A DNA stretch of 64,000 nucleotides, taken from NCBI RefSeq assembly GCF_000022905.1, contig NC_012590.1, positions 1,922,001 through 1,986,000 of the forward strand. The letters run 5' to 3'. Of the stretch, positions 9,348-18,700 are shown in pieces. Each line of letters starts with the position of its first letter. Positions within the stretch are counted from its first letter, which is position 1. The stretch is from Corynebacterium aurimucosum ATCC 700975. Lineage in GTDB: Bacteria > Actinomycetota > Actinomycetes > Mycobacteriales > Mycobacteriaceae. A program made the translations under genes and the position numbers. The notes beneath the pieces were generated by a model. That model was given only the letters and a program-made list of their open reading frames with translations, searched no databases and was not told the DNA's origin.

Positions 9348-10196
9348 TTAGTTCTCCTTATGCGCAGAAATCGTCCATGGGTCGGTGCGGACATCGATGA
9401 TCTCGGTGTTCACGCGCAATGCGCCCTCCACAATATCGCGCGCCTGGGTGGTCCAGGGAAATTCGCTGGCCCAGTGAGCGGTATCCACCACGGCTGGGCC
9501 TTCAGGATTAGCCAGGTGCGCGGCGCGCAGGTGCTCGTCCACTGGGTGGTGGCGCAAATCGGAGGTGACGTAGACATCCACGCCGAGTTCTGCGACCTGG
9601 TCCAGGAAGGAATCACCCGAGCCGCTGGAGACGGCTACACGCTTAATGAGGCGCTCCGGGTCACCGGCCGCGCGCACTCCCCATTCAGTTTCCGGAAGGG
9701 CATCGGCCACGCGCTGGGTGAATTCGCGAAGAGTCACCGGCCCCTCCAGCTCGCCCACGCGCCCTAGCCCCAAGGCCTCATCGAGATTCTCATAGGGCTC
9801 CACCGGGACGATGGGGCGGCCGGGCTTGATCCCTACGAGCTCAGCCAGCTTGTCGTTGACACCCGGGCGGGCTTTATCCGCGTTGGTGTGCGCGGCCAAC
9901 AGGGCCACACCGTTACGGATAAGAGTGTGAATGACCTTTCCCTTCGGGGTATCCGCGGCCACCGAAGTCACCCCGCGCAGAAGCAGCGGGTGATGCACCA
10001 CGAGCATCTGCGCGCCGAGCTCCACGGCCTTGTCTGCCACCTCTTGGGTGCAGTCCAAGGCAAAGGCCACGGTATTCACCTCGTCCGCGGGGTCACCGCA
10101 CACCAGGCCAACGGCGTCCCAGGGCTCGGCCAGCTGCGGCGGGTAGGCCTCGTGGATTACGCGGCGGATCTCGCCAACGGTCGTTCGTTCTGCCAT
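9348..10196 (-). CDS. NIF3-like dinuclear metal-centre protein
   Basis: A 282-residue member of the NIF3/YbgI family. Metal-binding segments are visible: DAVGLVCGD near the N-terminus, LVVHHPLLLRGV and LAAHTNADKARPGVND in the first half, and VVDTAHWASEF near the C-terminus. The family forms toroidal hexamers with a two-metal site and has GTP cyclohydrolase- or phosphatase-like annotations without a settled function. It is the first gene of the NIF3, Zn-ribbon, RNase H operon. AAGGAG precedes ATG 10196. A divergent promoter region is shared with ptpA (10197-10298, with TAGGATAT on the minus strand). Confidence 0.9.
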   Translation of the reverse strand: MAERTTVGEIRRVIHEAYPPQLAEPWDAVGLVCGDPADEVNTVAFALDCTQEVADKAVELGAQMLVVHHPLLLRGVTSVAADTPKGKVIHTLIRNGVALLAAHTNADKARPGVNDKLAELVGIKPGRPIVPVEPYENLDEALGLGRVGELEGPVTLREFTQRVADALPETEWGVRAAGDPERLIKRVAVSSGSGDSFLDQVAELGVDVYVTSDLRHHPVDEHLRAAHLANPEGPAVVDTAHWASEFPWTTQARDIVEGALRVNTEIIDVRTDPWTISAHKEN

Positions 10197-10298
10197 CTCG
10201 TTTGCTCCTTGTTGGCTTGAGGTTTCACGTCAGTCGCGTCGCTGCTATATCCTAGCTTTCGTTCGCCAGCGCACCCCTCTAGCTTAAGGAGACTTTGC

Positions 10299-10790
10299 AT
10301 GACGCCTCCGGAGAACGACAACCAGCTCCACATCGTCTTCGTGTGCACGGGCAACATTTGCCGCTCACCCATGGCGGAAATCATTACCCGCGATGCCATG
10401 GAGACCGACATGCTCGATCTCCTCGCCCGCGTGGACTCCTGTGGCCTCGGTGGCTGGCACGTGGGCCAGGGCGCGGATGAGCGCGCCGTGGCAGAGCTGC
10501 GCCGCGGCGGCCACGATGGCGCCGGCCACCAGGCTGCCCAACTGGGCGAAGAGCACATGGACGCAGACCTCTTCGTGGCCATGGACACCGGCCACCGCGA
10601 TGCCCTTTTGGATCGCGGCATCCCACAGGAGAAGGTGCGCCTCATGCGCAGCTTCGATCCAAACTCCCCGGAAAATGCCAGTGTGGAGGATCCTTTCTAC
10701 GGCACGGAGGAGGATTTCGCCCGCACCCGCGAGGAGATTGATGCCGCCGTTCCGGGGCTGCTCGAGTGGATAAAGACGAACCACGGCTAG
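10299..10790 (+). CDS. ptpA: Low-molecular-weight protein-tyrosine phosphatase
   Basis: A 163-residue phosphatase with the P-loop VFVCTGNICRSPMAE (Cys16, Arg22) and the downstream general-acid loop SVEDPFYG. It removes phosphate from protein tyrosines, and in mycobacteria PtpA is secreted. The position next to NIF3 and SURF1-like genes matches M. tuberculosis Rv2234. AAGGAG lies ahead of ATG 10299. No kinase partner is in the window. Confidence 0.93.
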   Translation: MTPPENDNQLHIVFVCTGNICRSPMAEIITRDAMETDMLDLLARVDSCGLGGWHVGQGADERAVAELRRGGHDGAGHQAAQLGEEHMDADLFVAMDTGHRDALLDRGIPQEKVRLMRSFDPNSPENASVEDPFYGTEEDFARTREEIDAAVPGLLEWIKTNHG

Positions 10791-10808
10791 ATAATTTTTT
10801 GCGGCTAC

Positions 10809-10814
10809 TAGACT
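10809..10814 (+). promoter_or_regulatory. -10 box for a leaderless transcript (SURF1-like gene)
   Basis: TAGACT lies exactly 7 bases before ATG 10822 and no Shine-Dalgarno is present. Corynebacterial RNA polymerase starts about 7 bases after a TANANT hexamer, so the mRNA would begin at the A of ATG. Confidence 0.55.
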
Positions 10815-10821
10815 GATCATC

Positions 10822-11811
10822 ATGCTCAAGACATTCCTCAAGCCTGGGTGGGTGCTCTTTCTCATCTTCGTCGTCGCCTTTTCCTATTTCTCTTTCACGG
10901 TGCTGGCACCATGGCAGCTGAATAAAGACGACCAGATTGTGGAGCGCAACCACCTCATTGAGGAAGCCTATGAGGCCGACCCCCAGCCGGTCACCGAGGT
11001 CTTTTCTGAGGATGGCTCCTTGCACAAGGAGTGGGAACGCGCGGAGATGACCGGCCACTACCTCCCGGAGGATGAGGTTCTCCTGCGCCTGCGCCCAGTG
11101 GAGTCCGCCCCGGGCTTCCAGTCACTGGTCCCCTTCGAAACCGAATCCGGTGAGACCTTTCTGGTCAACCGCGGCTGGGTGCCTACGGATGAGGGCAACT
11201 CTGTCCCCCACATCGATCCGGCCCCCAACGACAAAGTCACCATCGTGGGCATGGCGCGCTACAACGAGCGCGAGCACACTTCCGCCCCCATTGAGGAGCA
11301 GGGTTACACACAGGTCTACTCCATCAATACGGAGCAGATAGCAGAGCTTGTCGACGTCCCCCTCGCCCACGACTACCTCCAACTCTCCCCCGATCAGCCG
11401 GGTGAGCTGAATGCGCTGCCGGTGCCGAAATTGGACCGCGGCAATCACCTCTCCTACGGATACCAATGGATTGCCTTCGGCGTGATGGCGCCACTGGGCT
11501 TTGCCTACTTCGTGTGGTCAGAGATTCGGGAGCGCCGCCGCGCCCGCGAGGAGGAAGCCCTGATGGCGGAGGCGACTGCGGCAGCTATTGGCACCGGCGC
11601 CGGCTCCCCCGAGACGGGCGCAGACACTGAGGCCTTTGAGCCTGACCACGAAGAGACCTCCGACAAGCACCCTGATGCTACGGAGCCTACGGCCCCGACG
11701 TCGACGCCTGCAGCTACCACGCAGCCTTCGCGCCGCTCCCGCTCGCGCTATGGCTCCGCCAAGCCGGACTTCTACGAGAAGATCCGTGAGCGCGGTCAGG
11801 AGCGCTACTAG
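10822..11811 (+). CDS. SURF1-family membrane protein
   Basis: A 329-residue protein with a transmembrane helix near residues 9-30 and another near 213-233, the SURF1 topology. In between are the family motifs FLVNRGWVPTDEGN and GHYLPEDEVLLRLRP. SURF1 proteins assist cytochrome c oxidase (cytochrome aa3) assembly. The C-terminal 95 residues are a disordered Ala/Thr/Glu-rich cytoplasmic tail not needed for the family. It is probably translated from a leaderless mRNA and is syntenic with M. tuberculosis Rv2235. Confidence 0.88.
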   Translation: MLKTFLKPGWVLFLIFVVAFSYFSFTVLAPWQLNKDDQIVERNHLIEEAYEADPQPVTEVFSEDGSLHKEWERAEMTGHYLPEDEVLLRLRPVESAPGFQSLVPFETESGETFLVNRGWVPTDEGNSVPHIDPAPNDKVTIVGMARYNEREHTSAPIEEQGYTQVYSINTEQIAELVDVPLAHDYLQLSPDQPGELNALPVPKLDRGNHLSYGYQWIAFGVMAPLGFAYFVWSEIRERRRAREEEALMAEATAAAIGTGAGSPETGADTEAFEPDHEETSDKHPDATEPTAPTSTPAATTQPSRRSRSRYGSAKPDFYEKIRERGQERY

Positions 11812-11870
11812 CACCACCAGCTCCGCCGGCCGCTCCATCGGCTCGTCGTGGAGCTGTCGTGCTATGCGCA

Positions 11871-11904
11871 AGACCCCCTCTCTGATTTCTCAGAAAGGGG
11901 GTCT
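11871..11904. terminator. Strong hairpin between SURF1-like gene and tRNA-Val
   Basis: A nearly perfect 14-bp stem: AGACCCCCT (11871-11879) with AGGGGGTCT (11896-11904), and TCTGA/TCAGA inside, closing on a TTTC loop. Little T-tract follows on either strand. It probably ends transcription from both convergent genes. Confidence 0.65.
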
Positions 11905-11908
11905 GACC

Positions 11909-11984
11909 TGGTGCGGCCTGAGGGGATCGAACCCCCGACCTACTGGGTGTAAACCAGTTGCTCTTCCAGCTGAGCTAAAGCCGC
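11909..11984 (-). tRNA. tRNA-Val (anticodon TAC)
   Basis: On the minus strand a full cloverleaf is seen: acceptor GCGGCTT paired with AGGCCGC, D-arm TAGCTCAGCTGGAAGAGC, anticodon stem ACTGG/CCAGT with loop TTTACAC, T-arm GGGGGTTCGATCCCC. The CCA end is encoded. Confidence 0.97.
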
Positions 11985-12097
11985 AGTGCACTTGGTGTGC
12001 TCGAACAAGATTAGCCCATGGGCACCCGCAGCAACAAATCGGGGTGTGATTCGCCGCTGCAAATACCGCCTGAGCAGGTACATCCTGCGATTATTTC

Positions 12098-12535
12098 TTA
12101 GGGCTTCTTGGTGTAGCCGCGGGCCACGAGGCAGGAACCCTGCCACTCGCCGAGGCGCTCGGCCTTGGTCTGTACGAGGCCGGCCAGCTGTGCGGATTCG
12201 GAGATCTCACCCGGCTCCAGGTTGCCTGGCTTTCCAGCACCCGGGGTCAGCAGCCAGATGCGGCCGGAATCGCCCAAGGGACGGGTGGCATCCACCAGCC
12301 CATCGACCAAGTCGCCGTCCTCCGCGCGCCACCACAGCAGCACAAGGTCGCACAACTCGTCGGTCTCTTCCTCGAGGAAGTCCTCCCCCAACACGTCCTC
12401 GATGGACTCAGAAATCGTGGAGTCACAGTCTTCGTCCCAACCAAGTTCTAGGGCAATCTGGCCCTCCTCGATGCCGAGCTTGGCTGCGAATCCCGTCACT
12501 CGTTGAGTTCCTTCCGATGAAGTAGTTGATGTCAT
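12098..12535 (-). CDS. DUF3052 domain protein
   Basis: A 145-residue acidic cytoplasmic protein: MTSTTSSEGTQRVTGFAAKL, then EEGQIALELGWDEDCDSTI, DLVLLWWRAEDGDLVDGLVD, and WLLTPGAGKPG. This is the DUF3052 pattern and the homologue of M. tuberculosis Rv2239c, which also stands divergently next to aceE. Function is unknown. I chose ATG 12535 because TAAAAT lies exactly 7 bases upstream (leaderless) and the family starts here; a longer frame has no support. Confidence 0.88.
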   Translation of the reverse strand: MTSTTSSEGTQRVTGFAAKLGIEEGQIALELGWDEDCDSTISESIEDVLGEDFLEEETDELCDLVLLWWRAEDGDLVDGLVDATRPLGDSGRIWLLTPGAGKPGNLEPGEISESAQLAGLVQTKAERLGEWQGSCLVARGYTKKP

Positions 12536-12542
12536 GCAGAGT

Positions 12543-12548
12543 ATTTTA
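12543..12548 (-). promoter_or_regulatory. -10 box for leaderless DUF3052 transcript
   Basis: TAAAAT on the minus strand is a perfect TANANT hexamer with a 7-base gap to ATG 12535. This is the same geometry as at the SURF1-like and ACP genes. Confidence 0.6.
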
Positions 12549-12708
12549 ACGTCTACGGTGCACTTTTTCGCGTCAAACCTCCCCCGTTCCTCCCCAGAGG
12601 TGGACATTTTCCCCCATAAAACCACCCGTGGGGGCCTCCGAGTGACCCACCGCGAAAGGGGCGCGTATCCTAGAGCAAGATCTGTGTACTACGACCCAGG
12701 AGGATTTA

Positions 12709-15465
12709 ATGGCCGACTTGGACGCCCACAACGGCGACTCCAACTTTCCCATCGTTCGCGATGGCGTGGCAGCATACCTGCATGACTCCGACCCCGAGGA
12801 GACCCGCGAGTGGATGGACTCCCTCGACGGTCTTCTAGATTCTTCCGATCCGGAGCGCGCCCGCTACCTCATGCTGCGCCTTCTTGAGCGCGCTACCGCC
12901 AAGCGCGTGCCGTTGCCGTCGCTGACGTCCTCGGATTTTGTTAACACCATCCCTACCTCCCTGGAGCCAGAGTTCCCAGGCGATGAGGAGTTGGAGAAGC
13001 GCTACCGCCGCTGGATCCGCTGGAACGCGGCCATCATGGTGCACCGCGCACAGCGCCCGGGCATCGGCGTCGGTGGCCACATCTCCACCTACGCGGGTGC
13101 TGCCCCGCTCTATGAGGTGGGTCTGAACCACTTCTTCAAGGGCAAGGATGATCCCTCCGGTGGTGACCAGGTCTTCTTCCAGGGTCACGCTTCCCCGGGT
13201 GTCTACGCCCGCGCCTTCATGGAGGGCCGCCTGAGCGAGGAAGACCTCGACGGCTTCCGCCAGGAGCACTCCCGCGGCGAGGGCAATGGTCTGCCGTCCT
13301 ACCCGCACCCACGCCTGATGCCGGACTTCTGGGAGTTCCCCACCGTGTCCATGGGCCTGGGCCCCATCAACGCCATCTACCAGGCACGCTTCAATAAGTA
13401 CCTGGAAACCCGCGGCATCAAGGACACCTCCAAGCAGCATGTCTGGGCCTTCCTCGGCGACGGCGAGATGGATGAGCCGGAGTCCCGTGGTCTGCTGCAG
13501 ATGGCTTCCCTCTATGAGCTGGATAACCTGACCTTCGTGGTGAACTGTAACCTGCAGCGTCTCGATGGTCCGGTGCGCGGTAACACCCAGATCATTCAGG
13601 AGCTGGAGTCCTTCTTCCGCGGTGCCGGCTGGTCCGTCATCAAGATTGTCTGGGGCCGCGGCTGGGACAAGCTGCTGGAAGCCGACAAGGACGGCGCCCT
13701 GGTCAACATCATGAACACCACGTCTGATGGTGACTACCAGACCTTCAAGGCTAACGACGGCGCCTACGTGCGCGAGCACTTCTTCGGCCGCGATGAGCGC
13801 ACGCTCAAGCTGGTGGAAGACATGTCCGATGATGAGATTTGGGCACTGCGCCGCGGTGGCCACGACTACCGCAAGATCTACGCCGCATACGACAAGGCGT
13901 TGAGCTACGCTGGCACCGGCCGCCCGACGGTCATCCTGGCCCACACCATTAAGGGCTACGGCCTGGGCCACAACTTCGAGGGCCGCAACGCTACCCACCA
14001 GATGAAGAAGCTGACGCTGGAGGATCTCAAGCTCTTCCGCGATAAGCAGGGCATCCCGATCAGCGACGAGCAGCTCGAGGCCGATCCGTACCTGCCGCCG
14101 TACTACCACCCGGGCAAGGATGCTCCGGAGATCAAGTACATGCTGGAGCGTCGTAAAGAGCTGGGCGGCTTCCTGCCGGAGCGTCGTGAGAACTTCGAGA
14201 CGCTGACCACCCCGGATCTGTCCAAGCTGCGCTCGGTCCGCAAGGGGTCCGGCAAGCAGGACGTCGCCACCACCATGGCGCTGGTGCGTACCTTCAAGGA
14301 GCTCATGCGCGACAAGGAGCTGGGCAAGCGCGTCGTGCCGATCATTCCGGATGAGGCCCGCACCTTCGGTATGGACTCTTGGTTCCCGACTCTCAAGATC
14401 TGGAACCCGCGTGGCCAGAACTACGTTCCGGTGGACCACGACCTCATGCTCTCCTACCGCGAGGCCACCGACGGCCAGATTCTGCACGAGGGCATTTCCG
14501 AGGCCGGTGCCGCAGCCTCCTTCACCGCGGCTGCTACCTCCTACGCCACCCAGGGCGAGGCGATGATTCCGCTGTACATCTTCTATTCGATGTTCGGTTT
14601 CCAGCGCACCGGCGATGCCTTCTGGGCTGCCGCCGACCAGCTGGGCCGCGGCTTCATCATCGGTGCGACCGCCGGCCGCACCACCCTGACCGGTGAGGGC
14701 CTGCAGCACATGGACGGCCACTCCCCGATCTTGGCGTCGACCAACCCGGCCGTGGAGGTCTACGACCCGGCCTTCGGCTACGAGATCGCTCACCTGGTTC
14801 CGCGCGGTATTGAGCGCATGTACGGCGAGGACAACGAGCCGATCATGTACTACATCACCGTGTACAACGAGCCGGTCAAGCAGCCTGCTGAGCCGGAGAA
14901 CCTCGACGTCGAGGGCCTGCACAAGGGCATCTACCACTACAACACCGCCGAGTCCGGCTCCATCCCAGCCAACATCCTGGCCTCCGGTGTGGGCATGTAC
15001 GAGGCCCTGCGCGCCCAGGAGATCCTGGCTGAGGACTTCGATGTCAAGGCTTCGCTGTTCTCCGTCACGTCTTGGGTCAAGCTGGCTCGCGACGGCGCCG
15101 CCCGCAACCAAGAGGCACTGCGCAAGGGCACGGAGCCGACCGAGGCTTTCGCCACCTCCCAGCTCAAGGGCTTCGAGGGACCGTTCGTTGGTGTCTCCGA
15201 CTTCGCTACGGACCTGCAGGAGCAGATTCGCCCCTACGTCCCGGGCGACTACATCGTCTTGGGCGCAGATGGCTTCGGCTTCTCCGATACCCGCGAGGGT
15301 GCTCGCCGCTACTTCAACATTGACGCAGAGTCCATCGTCGTCGGCGTCCTCGAGGGCCTGGCCCGCGAGGGCAAGGTGGAGCGCAGCACCGTGGAGAAGG
15401 CGGCTCGCGAGCTGAAGCTCGATGACCCGACGGCCACCACCTCCACGTCCTCCGATGAGGACTAA
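12709..15465 (+). CDS. aceE: Pyruvate dehydrogenase E1 component (homodimeric type)
   Basis: A 918-residue thiamine diphosphate enzyme that decarboxylates pyruvate and passes the acetyl group to the E2 lipoyl domain. The TPP motif is [18 protein letters not shown] ending at [14 protein letters not shown]. The N-terminal [20 protein letters not shown] and the [20 protein letters not shown] segment are typical of the alpha2 AceE class. Length matches the corynebacterial enzyme. AGGAGG is five bases before ATG 12709. The promoter region is shared with the divergent DUF3052 gene (TATCCT at about 12,666 is a weak -10). A terminator follows at 15,513. Confidence 0.98.
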   Translation: MADLDAHNGDSNFPIVRDGVAAYLHDSDPEETREWMDSLDGLLDSSDPERARYLMLRLLERATAKRVPLPSLTSSDFVNTIPTSLEPEFPGDEELEKRYRRWIRWNAAIMVHRAQRPGIGVGGHISTYAGAAPLYEVGLNHFFKGKDDPSGGDQVFFQGHASPGVYARAFMEGRLSEEDLDGFRQEHSRGEGNGLPSYPHPRLMPDFWEFPTVSMGLGPINAIYQARFNKYLETRGIKDTSKQHVWAFLGDGEMDEPESRGLLQMASLYELDNLTFVVNCNLQRLDGPVRGNTQIIQELESFFRGAGWSVIKIVWGRGWDKLLEADKDGALVNIMNTTSDGDYQTFKANDGAYVREHFFGRDERTLKLVEDMSDDEIWALRRGGHDYRKIYAAYDKALSYAGTGRPTVILAHTIKGYGLGHNFEGRNATHQMKKLTLEDLKLFRDKQGIPISDEQLEADPYLPPYYHPGKDAPEIKYMLERRKELGGFLPERRENFETLTTPDLSKLRSVRKGSGKQDVATTMALVRTFKELMRDKELGKRVVPIIPDEARTFGMDSWFPTLKIWNPRGQNYVPVDHDLMLSYREATDGQILHEGISEAGAAASFTAAATSYATQGEAMIPLYIFYSMFGFQRTGDAFWAAADQLGRGFIIGATAGRTTLTGEGLQHMDGHSPILASTNPAVEVYDPAFGYEIAHLVPRGIERMYGEDNEPIMYYITVYNEPVKQPAEPENLDVEGLHKGIYHYNTAESGSIPANILASGVGMYEALRAQEILAEDFDVKASLFSVTSWVKLARDGAARNQEALRKGTEPTEAFATSQLKGFEGPFVGVSDFATDLQEQIRPYVPGDYIVLGADGFGFSDTREGARRYFNIDAESIVVGVLEGLAREGKVERSTVEKAARELKLDDPTATTSTSSDED

Positions 15466-15512
15466 GTCTGATGAGGAATAAGGCTTAGAGCTTCAAAGCC
15501 CCAAGCCCTCCA

Positions 15513-15544
15513 GCCCCTTCTGCCCCACCTCGGGCAGGAGGGGC
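15513..15544 (+). terminator. aceE terminator
   Basis: A 13-bp GC-rich stem (15513-15525 with 15532-15544, one G-T pair) and a 6-base loop, followed by ATTCTTCTT. It lies 47 bases after the aceE stop. Confidence 0.75.
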
Positions 15545-15584
15545 ATTCTTCTTACCTAAACCGAGGGGCGGCAACTGTCGTTGT

Positions 15585-15631
15585 TGCCAAAGTTCTGGCC
15601 AGATCTTGAATCAGAGGCAATAACTTTGGCA
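15585..15631. repeat. 10-bp inverted repeat in convergent intergenic space
   Basis: TGCCAAAGTT (15585-15594) is repeated inverted at 15622-15631 with a 27-base spacer. It lies between the aceE terminator and the 3' end of the hydrolase gene, so a 3'-end structure for the minus-strand gene is the simplest reading. Confidence 0.35.
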
Positions 15632-15726
15632 GAACGGGCAGTTCAACCACCACAGGAGGCCCAGCCACCGCCTGCAAAAGGCCCTGTCGCTGTCGACAAA
15701 GGACTTAGCCGGCATTATCGCTCGGC

Positions 15727-16743
15727 TTAGTTGCCGCCGAGCACGCGATCGAGGACCCGGCCCAAAGCCTTGGAGACCTCGCTGGGCTCTTCCAGGATGA
15801 CCATGTGGCCGGCTCCGTCGATGACGGTCAGCGTGGAGTCCGGCCAGTGGCGGGCAATCACCTCCGATTGGCGGCGCGGGGTCACGATGTCATGCTGGCC
15901 CACCACGATTTCCCCCGGCACGCTGCGCAGCCGGGCCGTTGCGCCAAATTCGGAGTGCTCCACCAAGTCATCGAAGAAGCCCGCGTAGCTCGACATCGGG
16001 GTATCCAGCAACATAGCCACGTGGAATTGCAGCTTGTCCATCTGCGGGAAGCCCTGCAATAGCGCCGCAAACGCCGGGGCGATGAGTGCCGCTGCCTCGA
16101 AGCGCACGCGGTTGAGCCGGTTCGGCAGCTTCAGACAAGCGTGGTAGACCATGCCCAACGTCTTCGATTCCAAGAGGCGAGCCACCCCCGCAGCGGCAAA
16201 ACGCTGCATCGAGGTGGCCACCAACGCCATTCCCTCGACGCGCTCAAAGACATCCCGCGGGGCGCAGCGCAATAAATTCAGCGCGATCATCCCGCCCATG
16301 GAATGCCCAAGCAGCACCAAAGGCCCCTCGGCGGCGCGCTCGGCAATGACGGCCAGCACGTCATCGGCCGCGCTCCGCACCGTGCACTGCGCGGGGGCGA
16401 CGTGGGTGGATTGGCCGTGGCCGCGGACATCGACAAGCAGGCAGCGCACCGTTGGATAGTTGCGGCGCACGTCGTTGACCTGGGAGTAGAAGCTCTCAGC
16501 CGACAGGCAGTAGCCGTGGATGAAAACCGCGGTGACCTCCGCGTCCTCAGGGCCCACCTCATACCAGGCCACGCGCACGCCGTCGTTATCTACGAAGCCC
16601 GAGTTGCTCACCCCGGTCAGCCCCGGTTCAGTGGTGAGATCATGCAGATCGTTGTGGACGGTGCGCTCGACGGCGCGCATGCGGGGGCGGGCCCGGCGCG
16701 ACCAGCTGCGGGCGATGGCGGAGGAACGTGCTCGAATAACCAT
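15727..16743 (-). CDS. Alpha/beta-fold hydrolase
   Basis: A 338-residue hydrolase. The oxyanion strand is VTAVFIHGYCLSAESF, the nucleophile elbow is LLGHSMGGMIAL (Ser), and the C-terminal part has IVVGQHDIVTP (acid) and IDGAGHMVILEEP (His). It probably cleaves an ester or amide of a small lipophilic substrate; the substrate cannot be told. The first 25 residues are Arg-rich and may not all be translated (a later in-frame start is possible), although MVIRARSSAIARSWSRR might also be a short cap. Its start codon is only 26 bases from the divergent ACP start. Confidence 0.85.
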   Translation of the reverse strand: MVIRARSSAIARSWSRRARPRMRAVERTVHNDLHDLTTEPGLTGVSNSGFVDNDGVRVAWYEVGPEDAEVTAVFIHGYCLSAESFYSQVNDVRRNYPTVRCLLVDVRGHGQSTHVAPAQCTVRSAADDVLAVIAERAAEGPLVLLGHSMGGMIALNLLRCAPRDVFERVEGMALVATSMQRFAAAGVARLLESKTLGMVYHACLKLPNRLNRVRFEAAALIAPAFAALLQGFPQMDKLQFHVAMLLDTPMSSYAGFFDDLVEHSEFGATARLRSVPGEIVVGQHDIVTPRRQSEVIARHWPDSTLTVIDGAGHMVILEEPSEVSKALGRVLDRVLGGN

Positions 16744-16756
16744 GACATTTCAATAC

Positions 16757-16762
16757 TAGACT
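16757..16762 (+). promoter_or_regulatory. -10 box for leaderless ACP transcript; divergent promoter
   Basis: TAGACT stands exactly 7 bases before ATG 16770, with no ribosome site. On the other strand the same bases contain TAGTAT, 9 bases before the hydrolase ATG 16743. A 26-base gap would thus carry two back-to-back, overlapping -10 boxes. Confidence 0.5.
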
Positions 16763-16769
16763 GGGCCCC

Positions 16770-17072
16770 ATGGCTAATGACCTTTCAGCGCAACTCCAAG
16801 CCCGCTTCGGCTCCACACCGGCAGAAGAAAAGGATTCTGCACCCGCCGGGGACGCATATAGCGAGCTCACCCGCCTCATCACGAAGGTGACCGGCGTGGA
16901 AGAAGGCCTGGAGCGCGAAGCGACATTGGAGGACCTGGGGGTTGAATCACTCGAGCGCATCGAACTAGCCGTGCGCCTCGAGGAAGCCTGTGGGGTCCGC
17001 CTTAATGAAGAAACCATGCTCTCCGTGACCACGGTGGGCGAACTTGCTGAGTACTTGGAGGAACACTCGTGA
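16770..17072 (+). CDS. Acyl carrier protein
   Basis: A 100-residue ACP. The helix II site is EDLGVESLERIELAVRLEE, with Ser60 as the expected phosphopantetheine attachment; the motif is ESL rather than the usual DSL. The first 30 residues are a flexible Ala/Ser/Glu-rich extension. It resembles AcpM, which serves type II fatty-acid/mycolate elongation, but no FAS-II genes are adjacent, so the partner enzyme is unknown. Its TGA overlaps the GTG of the following HAD gene (GTGA), so the two are cotranslated. Confidence 0.88.
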   Translation: MANDLSAQLQARFGSTPAEEKDSAPAGDAYSELTRLITKVTGVEEGLEREATLEDLGVESLERIELAVRLEEACGVRLNEETMLSVTTVGELAEYLEEHS

Positions 17073-17848
17073 TTTCTTATCTTTCAGACATGGACGGCGT
17101 CCTCATCAAGGAAGGGGAGATGATTCCCGGCGCGGATACATTCATCCAAGCGCTGAAGGATAACAACATCGAGTACATGGTTCTGACTAATAACTCGATG
17201 TCCACCCCACGGGACCTGTCAGCTCGTCTTAAGAACACCGGCCTGGACATCCCAGCGGAGCGCATCTGGACCTCCGCGACGGCCACCGCAGCCTTCCTGT
17301 CCAACCAGGCGGGCCTGTCCACGGCCTACGTCGTGGGTGAGTCTGGCCTGACCACCGCCCTGCACGAGGCCGGCTGGATTCTCAATGACCGCGACGCGGA
17401 CTTCGTGGTCTTGGGTGAGACCCGCACTTATTCTTTTGAAGCCATCACCACGGCGATCAATCTCATCCGCAACGGCGCGCGCTTCATCGCCACCAACCCC
17501 GACGTCACGGGCCCCGCCCCGCAGGGCGTACTGCCGGCCACGGGTGCTGTCGCGGCACTTATTACTGCGGCGACCAACCGCGAGCCCTACTACGTGGGCA
17601 AGCCCAACCCGGTCATGATGCGCAGTGCGTTGAACAACATCGGCGCGCACTCGGAGAACACCGTCATGATCGGTGACCGCATGGATACCGACGTCAAGTC
17701 CGGTCTGGAGGCCGGCATGCGCAGCATCCTGGTGCGCTCAGGTATCAGCGATGACCGCATCATCGAGCGCTATCCTTTCCGCCCGACACGCATCATTGAC
17801 TCCGTGGCGGACCTGCCGGAGCGCATCTTCGATCCCTTCGTGGACTAG
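17069..17848 (+). CDS. HAD-IIA family phosphatase (NagD-like)
   Basis: A 259-residue haloacid-dehalogenase-type phosphatase. Motif I is SDMDGVLIKEGEMIPGA (Asp7, Asp9), motif II is VLTNNSMSTP, and motifs III/IV are GKPNPVMMRSAL and VMIGDRMDTDVKSGLEAGM. The order with a C2 cap between motifs II and III is that of NagD. It removes phosphate from sugar or nucleotide phosphates. It starts with GTG overlapping the ACP stop, which suggests a functional link, such as removing a by-product of ACP-linked metabolism; this is inference. Confidence 0.9.
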   Translation: MISYLSDMDGVLIKEGEMIPGADTFIQALKDNNIEYMVLTNNSMSTPRDLSARLKNTGLDIPAERIWTSATATAAFLSNQAGLSTAYVVGESGLTTALHEAGWILNDRDADFVVLGETRTYSFEAITTAINLIRNGARFIATNPDVTGPAPQGVLPATGAVAALITAATNREPYYVGKPNPVMMRSALNNIGAHSENTVMIGDRMDTDVKSGLEAGMRSILVRSGISDDRIIERYPFRPTRIIDSVADLPERIFDPFVD

Positions 17849-17851
17849 GGC

Positions 17852-18301
17852 TTAGACCGCGCGCTTGACGACGCCCCGGAAACCATACTCCCCCGCCAGC
17901 ATCTCCACCGCGCGGCCCAGCGCTTCCAATTCGCTGGGCGTTCCGGTGAGCACTTGCTGGCAGCCGATTCCAGCGCAACCAGCGTTGTCGGCGGCCGCGC
18001 TCCCGGTAGCGCGGCCGCTCATCGGATCCCATACTGAGTCGCGGCGCCAGCGGGTGCACCACTGAGCAGTCAGCGGGTCATCGCCGGGGACGATGAATTC
18101 GCTTTCGCTGCGAATACAGCGCGCCATGGCGCGCTCAATGGCAGGGCGCAGGCTGCGCGGCATGCCTGAGATCTCCAGCACGACTGTGCAGACCTCACCG
18201 CAGGCACGGTTAGGCCACGTATCCGCCGGGCTACCAAGTGGGTTAACTGAAGCGGCCGGCGCGGCGGCACCGGCCAGCTGCGGGTGAACGCGTTGATTCA
18301 C
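17852..18301 (-). CDS. Hypothetical Cys-containing protein
   Basis: A 149-residue protein I do not recognise. It has NRACGEVCTVVLEISGMPRS in the first third, a middle part with ARCIRSESEFIVPGDDPLTA and WCTRWRRDS, and a C-terminal helix (ELEALGRAVEMLAGEYGF). Five Cys residues are spread through it, two as C-x-x-x-C, which could bind metal or form disulphides. It runs convergently to the HAD gene with only a 3-base gap. There is no signal peptide. The start is uncertain because no good ribosome site is seen. Confidence 0.6.
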   Translation of the reverse strand: MNQRVHPQLAGAAAPAASVNPLGSPADTWPNRACGEVCTVVLEISGMPRSLRPAIERAMARCIRSESEFIVPGDDPLTAQWCTRWRRDSVWDPMSGRATGSAAADNAGCAGIGCQQVLTGTPSELEALGRAVEMLAGEYGFRGVVKRAV

Positions 18302-18700
18302 TCCTTAAACTCCTTTGACGTGCGAGTGATGGCACGCCGGCATACGCCGACGCAAGACGAGCTTCGTCTTCCCCTACGAACTTGTCTTCACCACGTCACT
18401 CGCGCCGAGGCGCGAACACCGCCTAGTGTGGCCGCGGTATGTGGCCACGCGGTGCGTCGTTGTGTGCCCACAATTTTCCCCCGCCACTTGGGCCACAACA
18501 ACCCTCAACCTGCACTTAAGCCCCCACAGCCTCAACAAAGACTTGAGACTTCTGCCTCGAAATTCGCCCCAGAAATCACTTAAACCCCATTAGTTAACGC
18601 GCGCACCACGCGCGCGTTGTCGCCACAGCCCTCCCACTACCCCCGTCGCAACGCTCCTTTGGGCGTTGCGACGACAGTCAATGCCTTCACGCAACCGCAC
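18302..18700. other. Non-coding stretch with one hairpin
   Basis: About 400 bases between a hypothetical gene and a serine-hydrolase gene, both on the minus strand. I see no convincing gene. The only clear structure is a perfect 10-bp hairpin (GTCGCAACGC 18645-18654 with GCGTTGCGAC 18663-18672, 8-base loop), about 30 bases downstream of the serine-hydrolase stop, which is probably its terminator. Confidence 0.6.

Noticed and set aside
12835..15111. 758-residue frame antisense to aceE
   Set aside because: It mirrors aceE codon positions (GC-rich third positions make long antisense frames), has no motif and no ribosome site.
15585..15631. Inverted repeat as a transcription-factor operator
   Set aside because: It sits between two convergent 3' ends, so a terminator or 3'-end structure is more likely.
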